Below, piece by piece: positions 9,381 to 17,590 of a DNA stretch of 64,000 nt. Made by a program: the position numbers and the translations under genes. Under the pieces are notes generated by a model. The model was not told the origin of the DNA. It made no database searches and was given only the letters and a program-made list of their open reading frames with translations. Location: positions 1-64,000 of the forward strand of contig LUQO01000047.1 in the NCBI GenBank assembly GCA_001627865.1, in the 5' to 3' direction. The stretch is from SAR324 cluster bacterium REDSEA-S27_B3 (lineage in GTDB: Bacteria; SAR324; NAC60-12). Numbering within the stretch: the first letter of the stretch is position 1; the number at the start of each line of letters is the position of its first letter.

Positions 9381-10322
9381 ATGCTTTATTTTCTCATCCG
9401 TCGCATTTTGGCCACCATTCCGGTTCTCGGCATGGTGGCTCTCTTCGTGTTTTTCATGCTTCGGCTCACACCCGGAGACCCAGCCGCCATTCTTGCAGGT
9501 GAGAATGGGGAGCCGCATCAGATCGAGGGCATCCGTGAAGCGCTCGGTTTGAACAAGCCAATCCTTACCCAACTGACCATCTGGCTTGGAAACATCCTGC
9601 AAGGTGATCTGGGTGAGTCCTTCTTTTTCAACAAGAAAGTCACAGAACTGATCGCCATGCGTGTGGAAGCGACCCTGTCGCTGGCAATCGTTACACTGAT
9701 CATCACATTGGCCGTAGCCATACCTTTAGGTGTGCTGGCTGCATACAAACATGGTTCATGGATTGACCGGCTGGTTATGGGCTTTTCCGTTCTTGGCTTT
9801 TCAGTTCCGGTTTTTGTATTGGGGTACTTCCTGATCTTCATCCTTTCGGTGCAGCTCAAGTGGTTTCCTGTACAAGGATACAAAGAATTGGCAGACGGCT
9901 TCTGGACGTTCCTGCATCACCTGATTTTACCAAGCCTGACTCTCAGTGTTATCTATATCGCGCTTATCGCACGCATGACCCGCGCCAGTGTGATAGAGGT
10001 ACTGAATGAGGACTATATCCGCACCGCCTACGCCAAAGGCTTAAGTAACAAGGTAGTACTGATGCGGCACGCACTGCGCAACGCCGCAGTTCCGATCGTC
10101 ACCATCACCGGAATCGGCATCGCTTTGCTGATTGGAGGCGTGGTTGTCACGGAAAGCGTTTTCAACATTCCCGGATTAGGACGGCTCACGGTTGACGCGG
10201 TGCTTGGCCGCGACTACCCCACGATTCAGGCGCTGATTCTTGTTTTTTCACTTGTCTATGTTTTTATTAACCTTTTGATTGACCTTTCCTACACTCTGCT
10301 CGATCCGAGGATACGCTATTGA
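9381..10322 (+). CDS. ABC importer permease, DppB-like
   Basis: 313 residues with an N-terminal membrane anchor (LIRRILATIPVLGMVALFVF), then the core transmembrane helices of BPD_transp_1. The EAA coupling loop is seen in EDYIRTAYAKGLSNKVVLMR. The GLGRL and VLGRDYPTIQ strings near the C-terminus are typical of DppB/OppB. It forms half of the membrane channel with the next gene. It starts 34 bp after the binding-protein gene and overlaps the next permease by 4 bp, so the two are translationally coupled. Confidence 0.93.
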   Translation: MLYFLIRRILATIPVLGMVALFVFFMLRLTPGDPAAILAGENGEPHQIEGIREALGLNKPILTQLTIWLGNILQGDLGESFFFNKKVTELIAMRVEATLSLAIVTLIITLAVAIPLGVLAAYKHGSWIDRLVMGFSVLGFSVPVFVLGYFLIFILSVQLKWFPVQGYKELADGFWTFLHHLILPSLTLSVIYIALIARMTRASVIEVLNEDYIRTAYAKGLSNKVVLMRHALRNAAVPIVTITGIGIALLIGGVVVTESVFNIPGLGRLTVDAVLGRDYPTIQALILVFSLVYVFINLLIDLSYTLLDPRIRY

Positions 10323-11269
10323 GTACTGTTGAAAACTATGCTTCTGTGATGGAAGTGGACAGCGCGGCCAGCGCGGCTGCAGCCTCAAGGCCCCGCACTG
10401 TTTTGCAGATGCTGGTTCGCAACAGCAGCGTCTGGTTTGGCGGTGTAGTTTTGGCGGTGATGCTGCTGACCGCCCTTCTTGCTCCCTTCATGGGAACAAT
10501 CGATCCAAGCAACATTGACCCGATTTATCGCAACAAGGTGCCTGGCACTGAACGCATGCTGAGGCTGGAAGACGGAAGTGAAGTTCCCATAAAACACTGG
10601 ATGGGAACAGACATGCTTGGCCGGGACGTTTACAGCCGTGTGATCTACGGCAGCCAGATTTCGCTGGTAGTGGGACTGGCGGTGGCTGTTTTGAGTATCG
10701 TGGTCGGTCTGGTCATAGGATTGGTCTCTGGATACATCCGTTGGCTGGACGGGATAGTCATGCGTATCATGGACGGACTGATGGCTATTCCCGCGATTCT
10801 ACTGGCAATAGCCTTGATGTCTTTGTTCAATGCCGGGTTGGGCACGGTGATCTTTGCCATCTTCATCCCGGAAATTCCAAGGGTAGTGCGCCTTGTGCGC
10901 TCAATTGTGCTTTCCATCAGAGAGGAACCTTATGTAGAATCAGCAGTATCCGTTGGTACCCCGCTGCCGTTGATTCTAATCCGGCATGTTTTGCCCAACA
11001 CCATCGCTCCGTTAATTGTGCAGGGCACTTACATCTGTGCGTTCGCCATCCTGGTGGAAGCCATCCTCAGCTTTCTCGGCGTGGGCATTCCTCCGGAAAT
11101 CCCAACATGGGGCAACATCATGGCCGAGGGACGCATTCTCTTTCAGATATTTCCCCACAACCTGCTCTTTCCCGGCATCTTCCTGGCCATCACCATTCTA
11201 GCGGTCAATATCCTCGGTGACGGGCTGCGGGATACCCTTGACCCGCGCATGGCCAAGCGGCTGGGTTAA
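10319..11269 (+). CDS. ABC importer permease, DppC-like
   Basis: 316 residues. It begins at a TTG overlapping the previous stop (TTGA); an ATG at 10349 is an alternative start. After a variable N-terminal tail comes the OppC-type N-terminal helix, then GTDMLGRDVYSRVIYGSQISL, the hallmark of DppC/OppC permeases, and a coupling loop near EEPYVESAVSVG. The C-terminus GDGLRDTLDPRM is also typical. It pairs with the DppB-like subunit to form the channel of the family-5 importer. Confidence 0.92.
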   Translation: MSTVENYASVMEVDSAASAAAASRPRTVLQMLVRNSSVWFGGVVLAVMLLTALLAPFMGTIDPSNIDPIYRNKVPGTERMLRLEDGSEVPIKHWMGTDMLGRDVYSRVIYGSQISLVVGLAVAVLSIVVGLVIGLVSGYIRWLDGIVMRIMDGLMAIPAILLAIALMSLFNAGLGTVIFAIFIPEIPRVVRLVRSIVLSIREEPYVESAVSVGTPLPLILIRHVLPNTIAPLIVQGTYICAFAILVEAILSFLGVGIPPEIPTWGNIMAEGRILFQIFPHNLLFPGIFLAITILAVNILGDGLRDTLDPRMAKRLG

Positions 11270-11273
11270 GAAG

Positions 11274-12902
11274 ATGCAGCCTGTACTCAAGATTGACAAC
11301 CTTAGCGTTCAGCTGCCCAAGGGGGCGGACCGGCAGCATGCCGTGGAAAACGTAAGATTAGAGGTACTCCCGAGAGAAATACTCTGTATCGTCGGAGAAT
11401 CAGGTTCAGGGAAATCAGTAACCGGCCTCAGCGTCATGGGACTGCTGCCCAAGGGGCAGCTTAAACCTGTTTCAGGAAAAATCCTGCTGCAGGATGAGAA
11501 CCTGCTGGAGGCCAGCGAAGAACGACTGCGGGACTTGCGCTGCACAGGAATGTCCATGATCTTTCAGGAACCGATGACCGCGCTAAACCCCGTGATGCGC
11601 TGCGGAGACCAGATTGACGAAGTGCTGAGTACGCACACCAAACTGGAACAAAAAGAGCGTACCCAACGCATAATAAGGATCATGGAAGAGGTACGCCTCC
11701 CGGAGCCCGAACGTTTGATCAACGCATACCCCCACCAGCTTTCCGGAGGACAGCGACAGCGCATCATGATCGCGATGGCACTGGTTCTGGAGCCTGTGCT
11801 GCTGATTGCTGATGAACCCACCACAGCGCTCGATGTGACCACACAGTCCAGTATCCTGCAGCTAATCCGGGATATACAGCATGATCACCAGACCGGTGTT
11901 TTGTTCATCACCCATGACTTCGGCGTGGTTGCGGAAATTGCAGACCGAGTTGCAGTAATGCAGTGGGGTAAAGTGGTCGAATTCGGAGAAGCACGACAAA
12001 TACTTTCAGATCCACAGCATGACTACACCCGCATGCTGATCGGCGCGGTACCCAGCATGAAACCAGGCCATCGGGAACGGGAGGAATCCTCTCAGGTGGT
12101 TCTGAATACCGAGAAACTCTCAAAAACATACAGTGAACGCTCTTTATTTCGGACTACTCGCACAGTTTACGCGGCACAGCAGGTTGACATTGAATTACGG
12201 CGTGGGGAAACTCTGGGGATTGTGGGAGAATCAGGTTCCGGGAAAACCACTGTTGCCCGCTGTATCGTGAGACTGATTGATCCAACCAGTGGTGAGGTTT
12301 TCCTGGACGGCAATGAAATAGGACAGCTTCGTACTGGACAGCTTCGTCCCTATCGCAAACGCATACAAATCATTTTTCAGGATCCCTATCGCTCACTTAA
12401 TCCTCGAAGAATTGTAGGTGATTCAATTATCGAAGGTGCAACCAATTACGGAATTTCCCGGGAGGATGCCCTCAAGCGTGCCCATTCCCTGATGGAACTG
12501 GTGCAGCTGGATCCAAACTCGCTTGACCGCTTTCCCCACCAGTTTTCCGGTGGTCAGCGTCAGCGCATCTGCATCGCACGCGCCCTGACCATGGAACCGG
12601 AGGTGTTGATAGCTGACGAGGCGGTTTCTGCTCTGGACGTATCGGTTCAGGCGCAAGTACTCAAGCTGCTGGATGACGTACGCAGGCGTTTCAACCTGGC
12701 TTTACTCTTTATCACCCACGACCTGCGAGTAGCCGCCCAAATCTGTGACACTGTGGCTGTTATGAGCCAGAGTAAGGTTGTTGAATACGGACTTACCCAT
12801 GATGTATTCTCCAACCCCAGGCACGAGTACACCCGATCCCTGCTGGACGCTGCCCCTGGTAAAGACTGGGAATTCGATCTGAGTCTTAACACACATGGTT
12901 AA
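11274..12902 (+). CDS. Fused double ATPase of the peptide-type ABC importer (DppD-DppF-like)
   Basis: From the ATG at 11274, 4 bp after the permease stop, the protein has 542 residues with two complete ATPase domains. Each has Walker A (GESGSGKS at 41-48; GESGSGKT in the second half), the signature ([18 protein letters not shown]) and Walker B ([24 protein letters not shown]). Oligopeptide-transporter C-terminal tails follow both domains. Such fusions (as in GsiA and YejF) replace separate DppD and DppF and power the two permeases. An earlier in-frame start at 11217 would overlap the permease gene by 53 bp and is unlikely. Confidence 0.93.
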   Translation: MQPVLKIDNLSVQLPKGADRQHAVENVRLEVLPREILCIVGESGSGKSVTGLSVMGLLPKGQLKPVSGKILLQDENLLEASEERLRDLRCTGMSMIFQEPMTALNPVMRCGDQIDEVLSTHTKLEQKERTQRIIRIMEEVRLPEPERLINAYPHQLSGGQRQRIMIAMALVLEPVLLIADEPTTALDVTTQSSILQLIRDIQHDHQTGVLFITHDFGVVAEIADRVAVMQWGKVVEFGEARQILSDPQHDYTRMLIGAVPSMKPGHREREESSQVVLNTEKLSKTYSERSLFRTTRTVYAAQQVDIELRRGETLGIVGESGSGKTTVARCIVRLIDPTSGEVFLDGNEIGQLRTGQLRPYRKRIQIIFQDPYRSLNPRRIVGDSIIEGATNYGISREDALKRAHSLMELVQLDPNSLDRFPHQFSGGQRQRICIARALTMEPEVLIADEAVSALDVSVQAQVLKLLDDVRRRFNLALLFITHDLRVAAQICDTVAVMSQSKVVEYGLTHDVFSNPRHEYTRSLLDAAPGKDWEFDLSLNTHG

Positions 12903-12941
12903 ACAGCATTTTTTTACTAAACATTTACAAGCAAAATTTCC

Positions 12942-14399
12942 ATGAAAAACCAACCCGATACATCTTTTACCGGCCCTGAACTTTGTGCACTGGATGCCAC
13001 GCAAGTGGTTGAATTATTGCGAAAAAAAGAAATTTCATCAGAGGAATTACTGGATGCATGTTTTCAGAGAATCCAGCAGGTCGAACCCGCTGTGAACGCA
13101 ATGCCTACTTTGTGTGAAGAGCGTGCTCGAAATTTTGCCCGTGAATGGGATTCATCAGGACGTGGAAATCCGGAAGAACCAGGCTGGTTAGGGGGTCTTC
13201 CTGTCGGAATCAAAGATCTGACGCCTATCAAAGGCGTACGAACAACATACGGCACCAAAGGTCTTTCTGATTTTGTCCCCACTGAAAGTTCTCCTCTGGT
13301 TAAGACTTTGGAAAAACGCGGCGCTCTTGTGGTAGGTAAAACCAATACTCCTGAAATGGGAGCAGGCGGCAACACCTTTAATGAAGTTTTCGGCATGACA
13401 CGTAATCCATGGAATACCGAACGCAACGCGGGAGGATCTTCCGGAGGTTCCGCTGTCGCGCTGGCAACCGGAGAAGTCTGGCTTAGTCACGGCTCTGATC
13501 TGGCAGGTTCTTTACGTACTCCCGCAGCCTATTGCGGAGTTATAGGTTTTCGTCCAAGCCCCGGAGTAGCAGGCGGTGGCCCAACAGAACTTGCATTTCA
13601 CACAGAAGGTGTACAAGGACCGATGGCGCGTAATGTAACAGACTGCGCGTTGTTTCTTGATGCAATGTCCGGATTTGATCCCGGTTCTCCAATTTCTTAT
13701 CCTGCACCAAAAACACCTTTTCAGGAAGCAGTAAAGCGAGCTGTTCCCAATGTACGTATTGCCTACAGTCCTGACCTTAATGGATTTGCATCTGTTTCAA
13801 AAGAATGGGACGAGGTTCTGAGAAATGCCCTGCAAGCAGTAGAAAAAGATGGAGGAACCATAGAAGAAGATTGTCCAAAGCTGCCGAAACTCAACCGCTG
13901 TTACCGCATTCTGCGGGCCATGCTTTGGGCAGCTGGTCCCGGCAGAGCCCCGCAATCTGTGCAAAAACACTTTAAGCAAACTCTGGCAGATAATATTGAC
14001 TACGGACGGCAGTTAAGCATAGATGATGTGTATGACGCCCAGAGAGACCGTACAGTAATCTATAACAATATGCAGAGTTTTCTCACAAACTACGACGTAC
14101 TTGCCTGCCCGACTGTCAGCCTTGAACCGGGGCCTGTAATTGAAGAATACCCCGGTGAAATTGACGGAAATCCGGTTACTGATTATATTGAGTGGCTGCG
14201 TTTTTCCTTTCTTTCCACCACTACAGGACTGCCTTCCGTTTCAATGCCTGCTGGTTTCACTAAAAGCGGATTGCCGGTCGGCTTACAGTTGATAGGCCCA
14301 CCCAGAGGTGAAGCCAAACTGCTGGCGACAGCACGAGCTGTTGAAATCTCACTTGAAAGTGTAAACACTCCGATTGATCCTATAGTCACACATGTTTAA
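12942..14399 (+). CDS. Amidase signature family amidohydrolase (second), next to matB
   Basis: 485 residues. The catalytic triad is K91 (GLPVGIKD), cis-Ser S166 in AGGSSGGSAV and nucleophile S190 in DLAGSLRTP. It lies 39 bp after the importer ATPase and 38 bp before the malonyl-CoA synthetase gene, so importer, amidase and matB probably share a transcript. Malonamidase E2, a well-studied member of this family, makes malonate from malonamate, and MatB would activate that product. This pairing suggests an amide with a malonyl or similar dicarboxylic acyl part as substrate. That is inference; the motifs alone do not give specificity. Confidence 0.9.
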   Translation: MKNQPDTSFTGPELCALDATQVVELLRKKEISSEELLDACFQRIQQVEPAVNAMPTLCEERARNFAREWDSSGRGNPEEPGWLGGLPVGIKDLTPIKGVRTTYGTKGLSDFVPTESSPLVKTLEKRGALVVGKTNTPEMGAGGNTFNEVFGMTRNPWNTERNAGGSSGGSAVALATGEVWLSHGSDLAGSLRTPAAYCGVIGFRPSPGVAGGGPTELAFHTEGVQGPMARNVTDCALFLDAMSGFDPGSPISYPAPKTPFQEAVKRAVPNVRIAYSPDLNGFASVSKEWDEVLRNALQAVEKDGGTIEEDCPKLPKLNRCYRILRAMLWAAGPGRAPQSVQKHFKQTLADNIDYGRQLSIDDVYDAQRDRTVIYNNMQSFLTNYDVLACPTVSLEPGPVIEEYPGEIDGNPVTDYIEWLRFSFLSTTTGLPSVSMPAGFTKSGLPVGLQLIGPPRGEAKLLATARAVEISLESVNTPIDPIVTHV

Positions 14400-14437
14400 T
14401 CTACCAGGGAAATATAAAATAAATTCCGGATTGTTTT

Positions 14438-15970
14438 ATGTACAACTCCAATTACCTTGTCCATCATTTACGTACTGCCTCTACTGGTAAGGAAGACTCA
14501 AACTTCATACTCCTGCATGAAACGGATGCTATAATCAGCTATGGTAAGTTTTTTGAAAACGTAGAACGAATTGCCTCAGCGCTTGTTTCCACAGGTATTC
14601 AGCCTGGCGATCGAGTGGCAATGCAGGTTGAAAAATCCCCCACCGCTCTTGAACTATATATTGGCAGCATCCTGGCCGGCGCTTGTTTCCTCCCCTTAAA
14701 CACCGCCTATGTTCCTGATGAAATTGATTATTATCTAAGAGACGCCCAACCGGCTCTTTTTGTATGTGATCCGGAACAACTCGGGGTTATGTCAAAGATT
14801 GCCAGTAAAAACGGTGTCTCCAATGTCTGGACATTGTCTGCAGAAAATACGGGATCATTGATTGATGCTCGCAATGCTGAGTCCTCCGGATTCAATGGTG
14901 TGCAGAGAGATCCGGATGATTTAGCAGCACTTCTTTACACATCCGGAACTACAGGCCGCTCCAAAGGTGCAATGTTGACACACCGGAATTTAGAATCAAA
15001 TGCAGACGCATTAGTCAAATTCTGGAGTTTCACTGAACAAGATGTACTGATACACGCACTGCCGCTTTTTCACACGCATGGTTTATTCGTGGCAACAAAT
15101 GTCACAATGCTGTCAGGTTCATCCATGATTCTGATGAGAAAATTTGATACTGACGCAATTTGTCAACGAATGCCACAGGCCAGCGTTTTGATGGGTGTTC
15201 CAACATTTTATGTGCGATTACTGGAACATCCGGACTTGAAGCAGGCAGCAAAAAACATGCGGTTGTTTGCTTCCGGATCAGCACCCATGCTGCTCCAAAC
15301 ACATGCAGACTGGTTTGATCGTACCGGACACGCAATCCTGGAACGCTACGGTATGACCGAGTGCGGAATGAGCACCTCCAATCCTTATAAGGGCGAAAGA
15401 CGGGCTGGAACTGCCGGGGTTCCCCTGCCCGGAATTGAAGTGATTGTAACCGATCCTGAATCCGGTCAACATTTGCCGCAGGGTGAAACCGGAATGCTTG
15501 AGGTTCGTGGACCAAATGTTTTCAAAGGATATTGGGGAATGCAGGAAAAAACTCAAGAAGAACTGCGTGAAAATGGATTTTTAATCACAGGAGACCTGGG
15601 AACAATCAGCGAAGACGGTTATGTTTCACTTGTTGGAAGATCAAAAGATTTAATTATTTCCGGAGGTTACAATATCTACCCAAAAGAAGTCGAGGGCTTG
15701 CTTGATGACATAGACGGAGTTTATGAATCAGCTGTAATAGGAGTGCCGCATCCTGATTTGGGTGAAGCAGTGGCTGCTGTGATTGTGACTCAACCCGGAG
15801 TAAGTTTGAGCCAGGAATCGATAATGGACGCACTGCAAAACAGGATTGCCCGTTTCAAACAGCCTAAACAGATTATTTTCATAGATGAACTTCCACGCAA
15901 CACCATGGGAAAAGTACAAAAAAACGTTTTAAGAGAAAACTATAAGAATATTTTCCTGGAAAAAAGCTGA
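14438..15970 (+). CDS. matB: Malonyl-CoA synthetase (MatB-like acyl-CoA ligase)
   Basis: 510 residues of the ANL superfamily. The P-loop-like motif YTSGTTGRSKGAMLTH lies at about 164-179, followed by RYGMTECGMSTSNPY, ITGDLG, and the C-terminal hinge and lysine in LPRNTMGKVQKNVLRE. RYGMTE-GM-TSNPY and PRNTMGKVQKNVLRE are close to Rhizobium MatB and human ACSF3, so malonate (or methylmalonate) is the best substrate guess, giving malonyl-CoA from ATP and CoA. It ends the importer-amidase run; the following 256 bp hold repeat debris and a new promoter. Confidence 0.83.
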   Translation: MYNSNYLVHHLRTASTGKEDSNFILLHETDAIISYGKFFENVERIASALVSTGIQPGDRVAMQVEKSPTALELYIGSILAGACFLPLNTAYVPDEIDYYLRDAQPALFVCDPEQLGVMSKIASKNGVSNVWTLSAENTGSLIDARNAESSGFNGVQRDPDDLAALLYTSGTTGRSKGAMLTHRNLESNADALVKFWSFTEQDVLIHALPLFHTHGLFVATNVTMLSGSSMILMRKFDTDAICQRMPQASVLMGVPTFYVRLLEHPDLKQAAKNMRLFASGSAPMLLQTHADWFDRTGHAILERYGMTECGMSTSNPYKGERRAGTAGVPLPGIEVIVTDPESGQHLPQGETGMLEVRGPNVFKGYWGMQEKTQEELRENGFLITGDLGTISEDGYVSLVGRSKDLIISGGYNIYPKEVEGLLDDIDGVYESAVIGVPHPDLGEAVAAVIVTQPGVSLSQESIMDALQNRIARFKQPKQIIFIDELPRNTMGKVQKNVLRENYKNIFLEKS

Positions 15971-16038
15971 AATGTGAAAAAGGCCCTTTTATGGTTTTAT
16001 TGGAGTGGGATTTCATGAATTTATCTCTTCGTGTGGGT

Positions 16039-16124
16039 TGTCATTCCTGCGTACATGTGAATCCAGGTGTATTCATTAACTTCTCTGGATTCCGGGTCTG
16101 CGCCACGCTCCGCCCGGAATGACA
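16039..16124. repeat. Nested inverted repeat of the TGTCATTCC...GGAATGACA type (small MITE/REP-like element)
   Basis: Outer arms TGTCATTCC (16039-16047) and GGAATGACA (16116-16124) enclose inner arms GAATCCAG (16059-16066) and CTGGATTC (16085-16092). The whole can fold into an 86-nt imperfect cruciform. A right half occurs at 816-827 and a minimal version at 34979-35006. No coding capacity. It could also serve as a terminator for the upstream matB transcript. Confidence 0.62.
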
Positions 16125-16156
16125 GAAATCATTTTTCAGCCCTGATGAAAAAATCC

Positions 16157-16185
16157 TTGACATTCGTTCAGTACTGAACGATTAT
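16157..16185 (+). promoter_or_regulatory. Promoter of the P450 operon with a spacer-filling operator palindrome
   Basis: -35 TTGACA (16157-16162), 17-bp spacer, -10 GATTAT (16180-16185). The spacer carries the perfect palindrome TCGTTCAGTACTGAACGA (16164-16181). Compared with the palindrome in the hpaD promoter (5687-5706), the core CGTTYAGTACTRAACG differs at one symmetric position pair only. Shared sequence and identical placement point to one repressor for both operons. Confidence 0.75.
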
Positions 16186-16226
16186 TTTGCAATAAAAAAA
16201 TTATCATCCTGAAAAAGAAATTATCA

Positions 16227-17492
16227 ATGACTGATTCATCCGAATCAATTTCCGGAGATCAATATGCAGATCTGACTTCGTATGATGCATTTACGAAGGG
16301 AGTTCCACATGCGACTTTCGCGCGATTACGGCGTGAAAATCCTGTGGCATGGTTTGAAGAAACTGAAGGAAAAGGCTTCTGGTCAATTACCAGGCACAAG
16401 GACATAATTACTTTGAACCGTGATAATCAGCGCTTCAGCTCAGCACACGGCATACGTATTGAGGAGCAGACACCAGAAGAAGTTGAGGCCCGCCGCACCT
16501 TTCAGGAAACTGACCCTCCGGAGCACACTGTAATACGCAAACACATGAACAAGCCGTTCTCCAGAGACATGATGGCTGAATTTGAAGAACAAATACGGGA
16601 ACTTGCTGTTGAAATACTTGATGAGGCATTACAAAGCGCTGAATTTGACGCAGTACAAATGATTGCACGTCGCCTACCCATGCGGATGCTGGGTCGTGTT
16701 GTGGGGCTTCCGGACGAGGATTTAAACTGGCTGGTAGGCAAAGGGGATGAACTGATAGCCAACACTGATCCGGATTTTACTGATTTTGTGATAGATCAGG
16801 CAGACACAGAAGAATTTCGTTTTTATCCATTTCGTTCTCCCGCGGGAAAAGACCTTTATGATTACGCGGAAAAACAGGCAAAACTGCGTGAAGGAAAAAA
16901 CGGTACTGACATCCTTTCAATGCTGCTTCAGCCAATGAAAAACGGCCGATGTCTGACTGATCTGGAATTCAAAAATATTTTCGCGCTGCTGGTTTCAGCA
17001 GGAAACGATACAACCCGCTACAGCATCAGTTCTTCCATAAAAGCACTTGCTGAACGTCCGGAACTTCTGGAAGAACTGCGAAAACTGGATGATATTCAAT
17101 GGAATAAAGCTGTTGAAGAATTTCTGCGCTGGGCTTCCCCGACTATGTATTTCAGAAGAACAGCAATGGAAGACAAAGTAATGCATGGAAAAAAAATCAA
17201 TGCCGGAGACAAAGTGGTACTGTGGTTCATTTCCGGGAACCGGGATGAAACCGTGTTTGAGAAACCGTTTGAACTGGATATTTACCGCAAACCTAATCAG
17301 CATCTTGCATTTGGTCAGGGCGGAATCCATGCCTGTCTTGGAATGTGGCTGGCAAGACTTGAAATTAAGGTGGCGTTGCAGGAGCTTGCAAAGCGTGTCC
17401 GGAAGATTGAACAAATAGCGCCGGAAACATATTTGAGATCAAACTTCATCGGAGGTGCAAAATATCTGCCTGTCCGGATGAGTTTGCTTTAG
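16227..17492 (+). CDS. Cytochrome P450
   Basis: 421 residues, a soluble bacterial P450. I-helix oxygen motif AGNDTTR (258-264), K-helix ExxR at E298-R301, haem-ligand C370 in AFGQGGIHACLG. The extra Gly in the haem loop resembles actinobacterial CYP125/142-type enzymes. It would hydroxylate or dealkylate a substrate using electrons from a ferredoxin and reductase, neither of which is encoded in the window. It is the first gene after the palindrome-controlled promoter and precedes the glutamine-synthetase-like ligase, so it probably oxidises an intermediate of the aromatic or amine pathway. The start is the first ATG; its Shine-Dalgarno is weak. Confidence 0.93.
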   Translation: MTDSSESISGDQYADLTSYDAFTKGVPHATFARLRRENPVAWFEETEGKGFWSITRHKDIITLNRDNQRFSSAHGIRIEEQTPEEVEARRTFQETDPPEHTVIRKHMNKPFSRDMMAEFEEQIRELAVEILDEALQSAEFDAVQMIARRLPMRMLGRVVGLPDEDLNWLVGKGDELIANTDPDFTDFVIDQADTEEFRFYPFRSPAGKDLYDYAEKQAKLREGKNGTDILSMLLQPMKNGRCLTDLEFKNIFALLVSAGNDTTRYSISSSIKALAERPELLEELRKLDDIQWNKAVEEFLRWASPTMYFRRTAMEDKVMHGKKINAGDKVVLWFISGNRDETVFEKPFELDIYRKPNQHLAFGQGGIHACLGMWLARLEIKVALQELAKRVRKIEQIAPETYLRSNFIGGAKYLPVRMSLL

Positions 17493-17590
17493 CCAGGAGG
17501 GGGAATTGTGTTTTGCATTGTTTCAGCCAAATGCTCCCTCACTTCGCAGATATAAATTAGAAATCTGTTAAAAATAAATAAAGGAGGCAC

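Noticed and set aside
11217-11273. Upstream start for the double ATPase
   Set aside because: It would overlap the permease gene by 53 bp and add non-conserved residues. The ATG at 11274 fits the family start.
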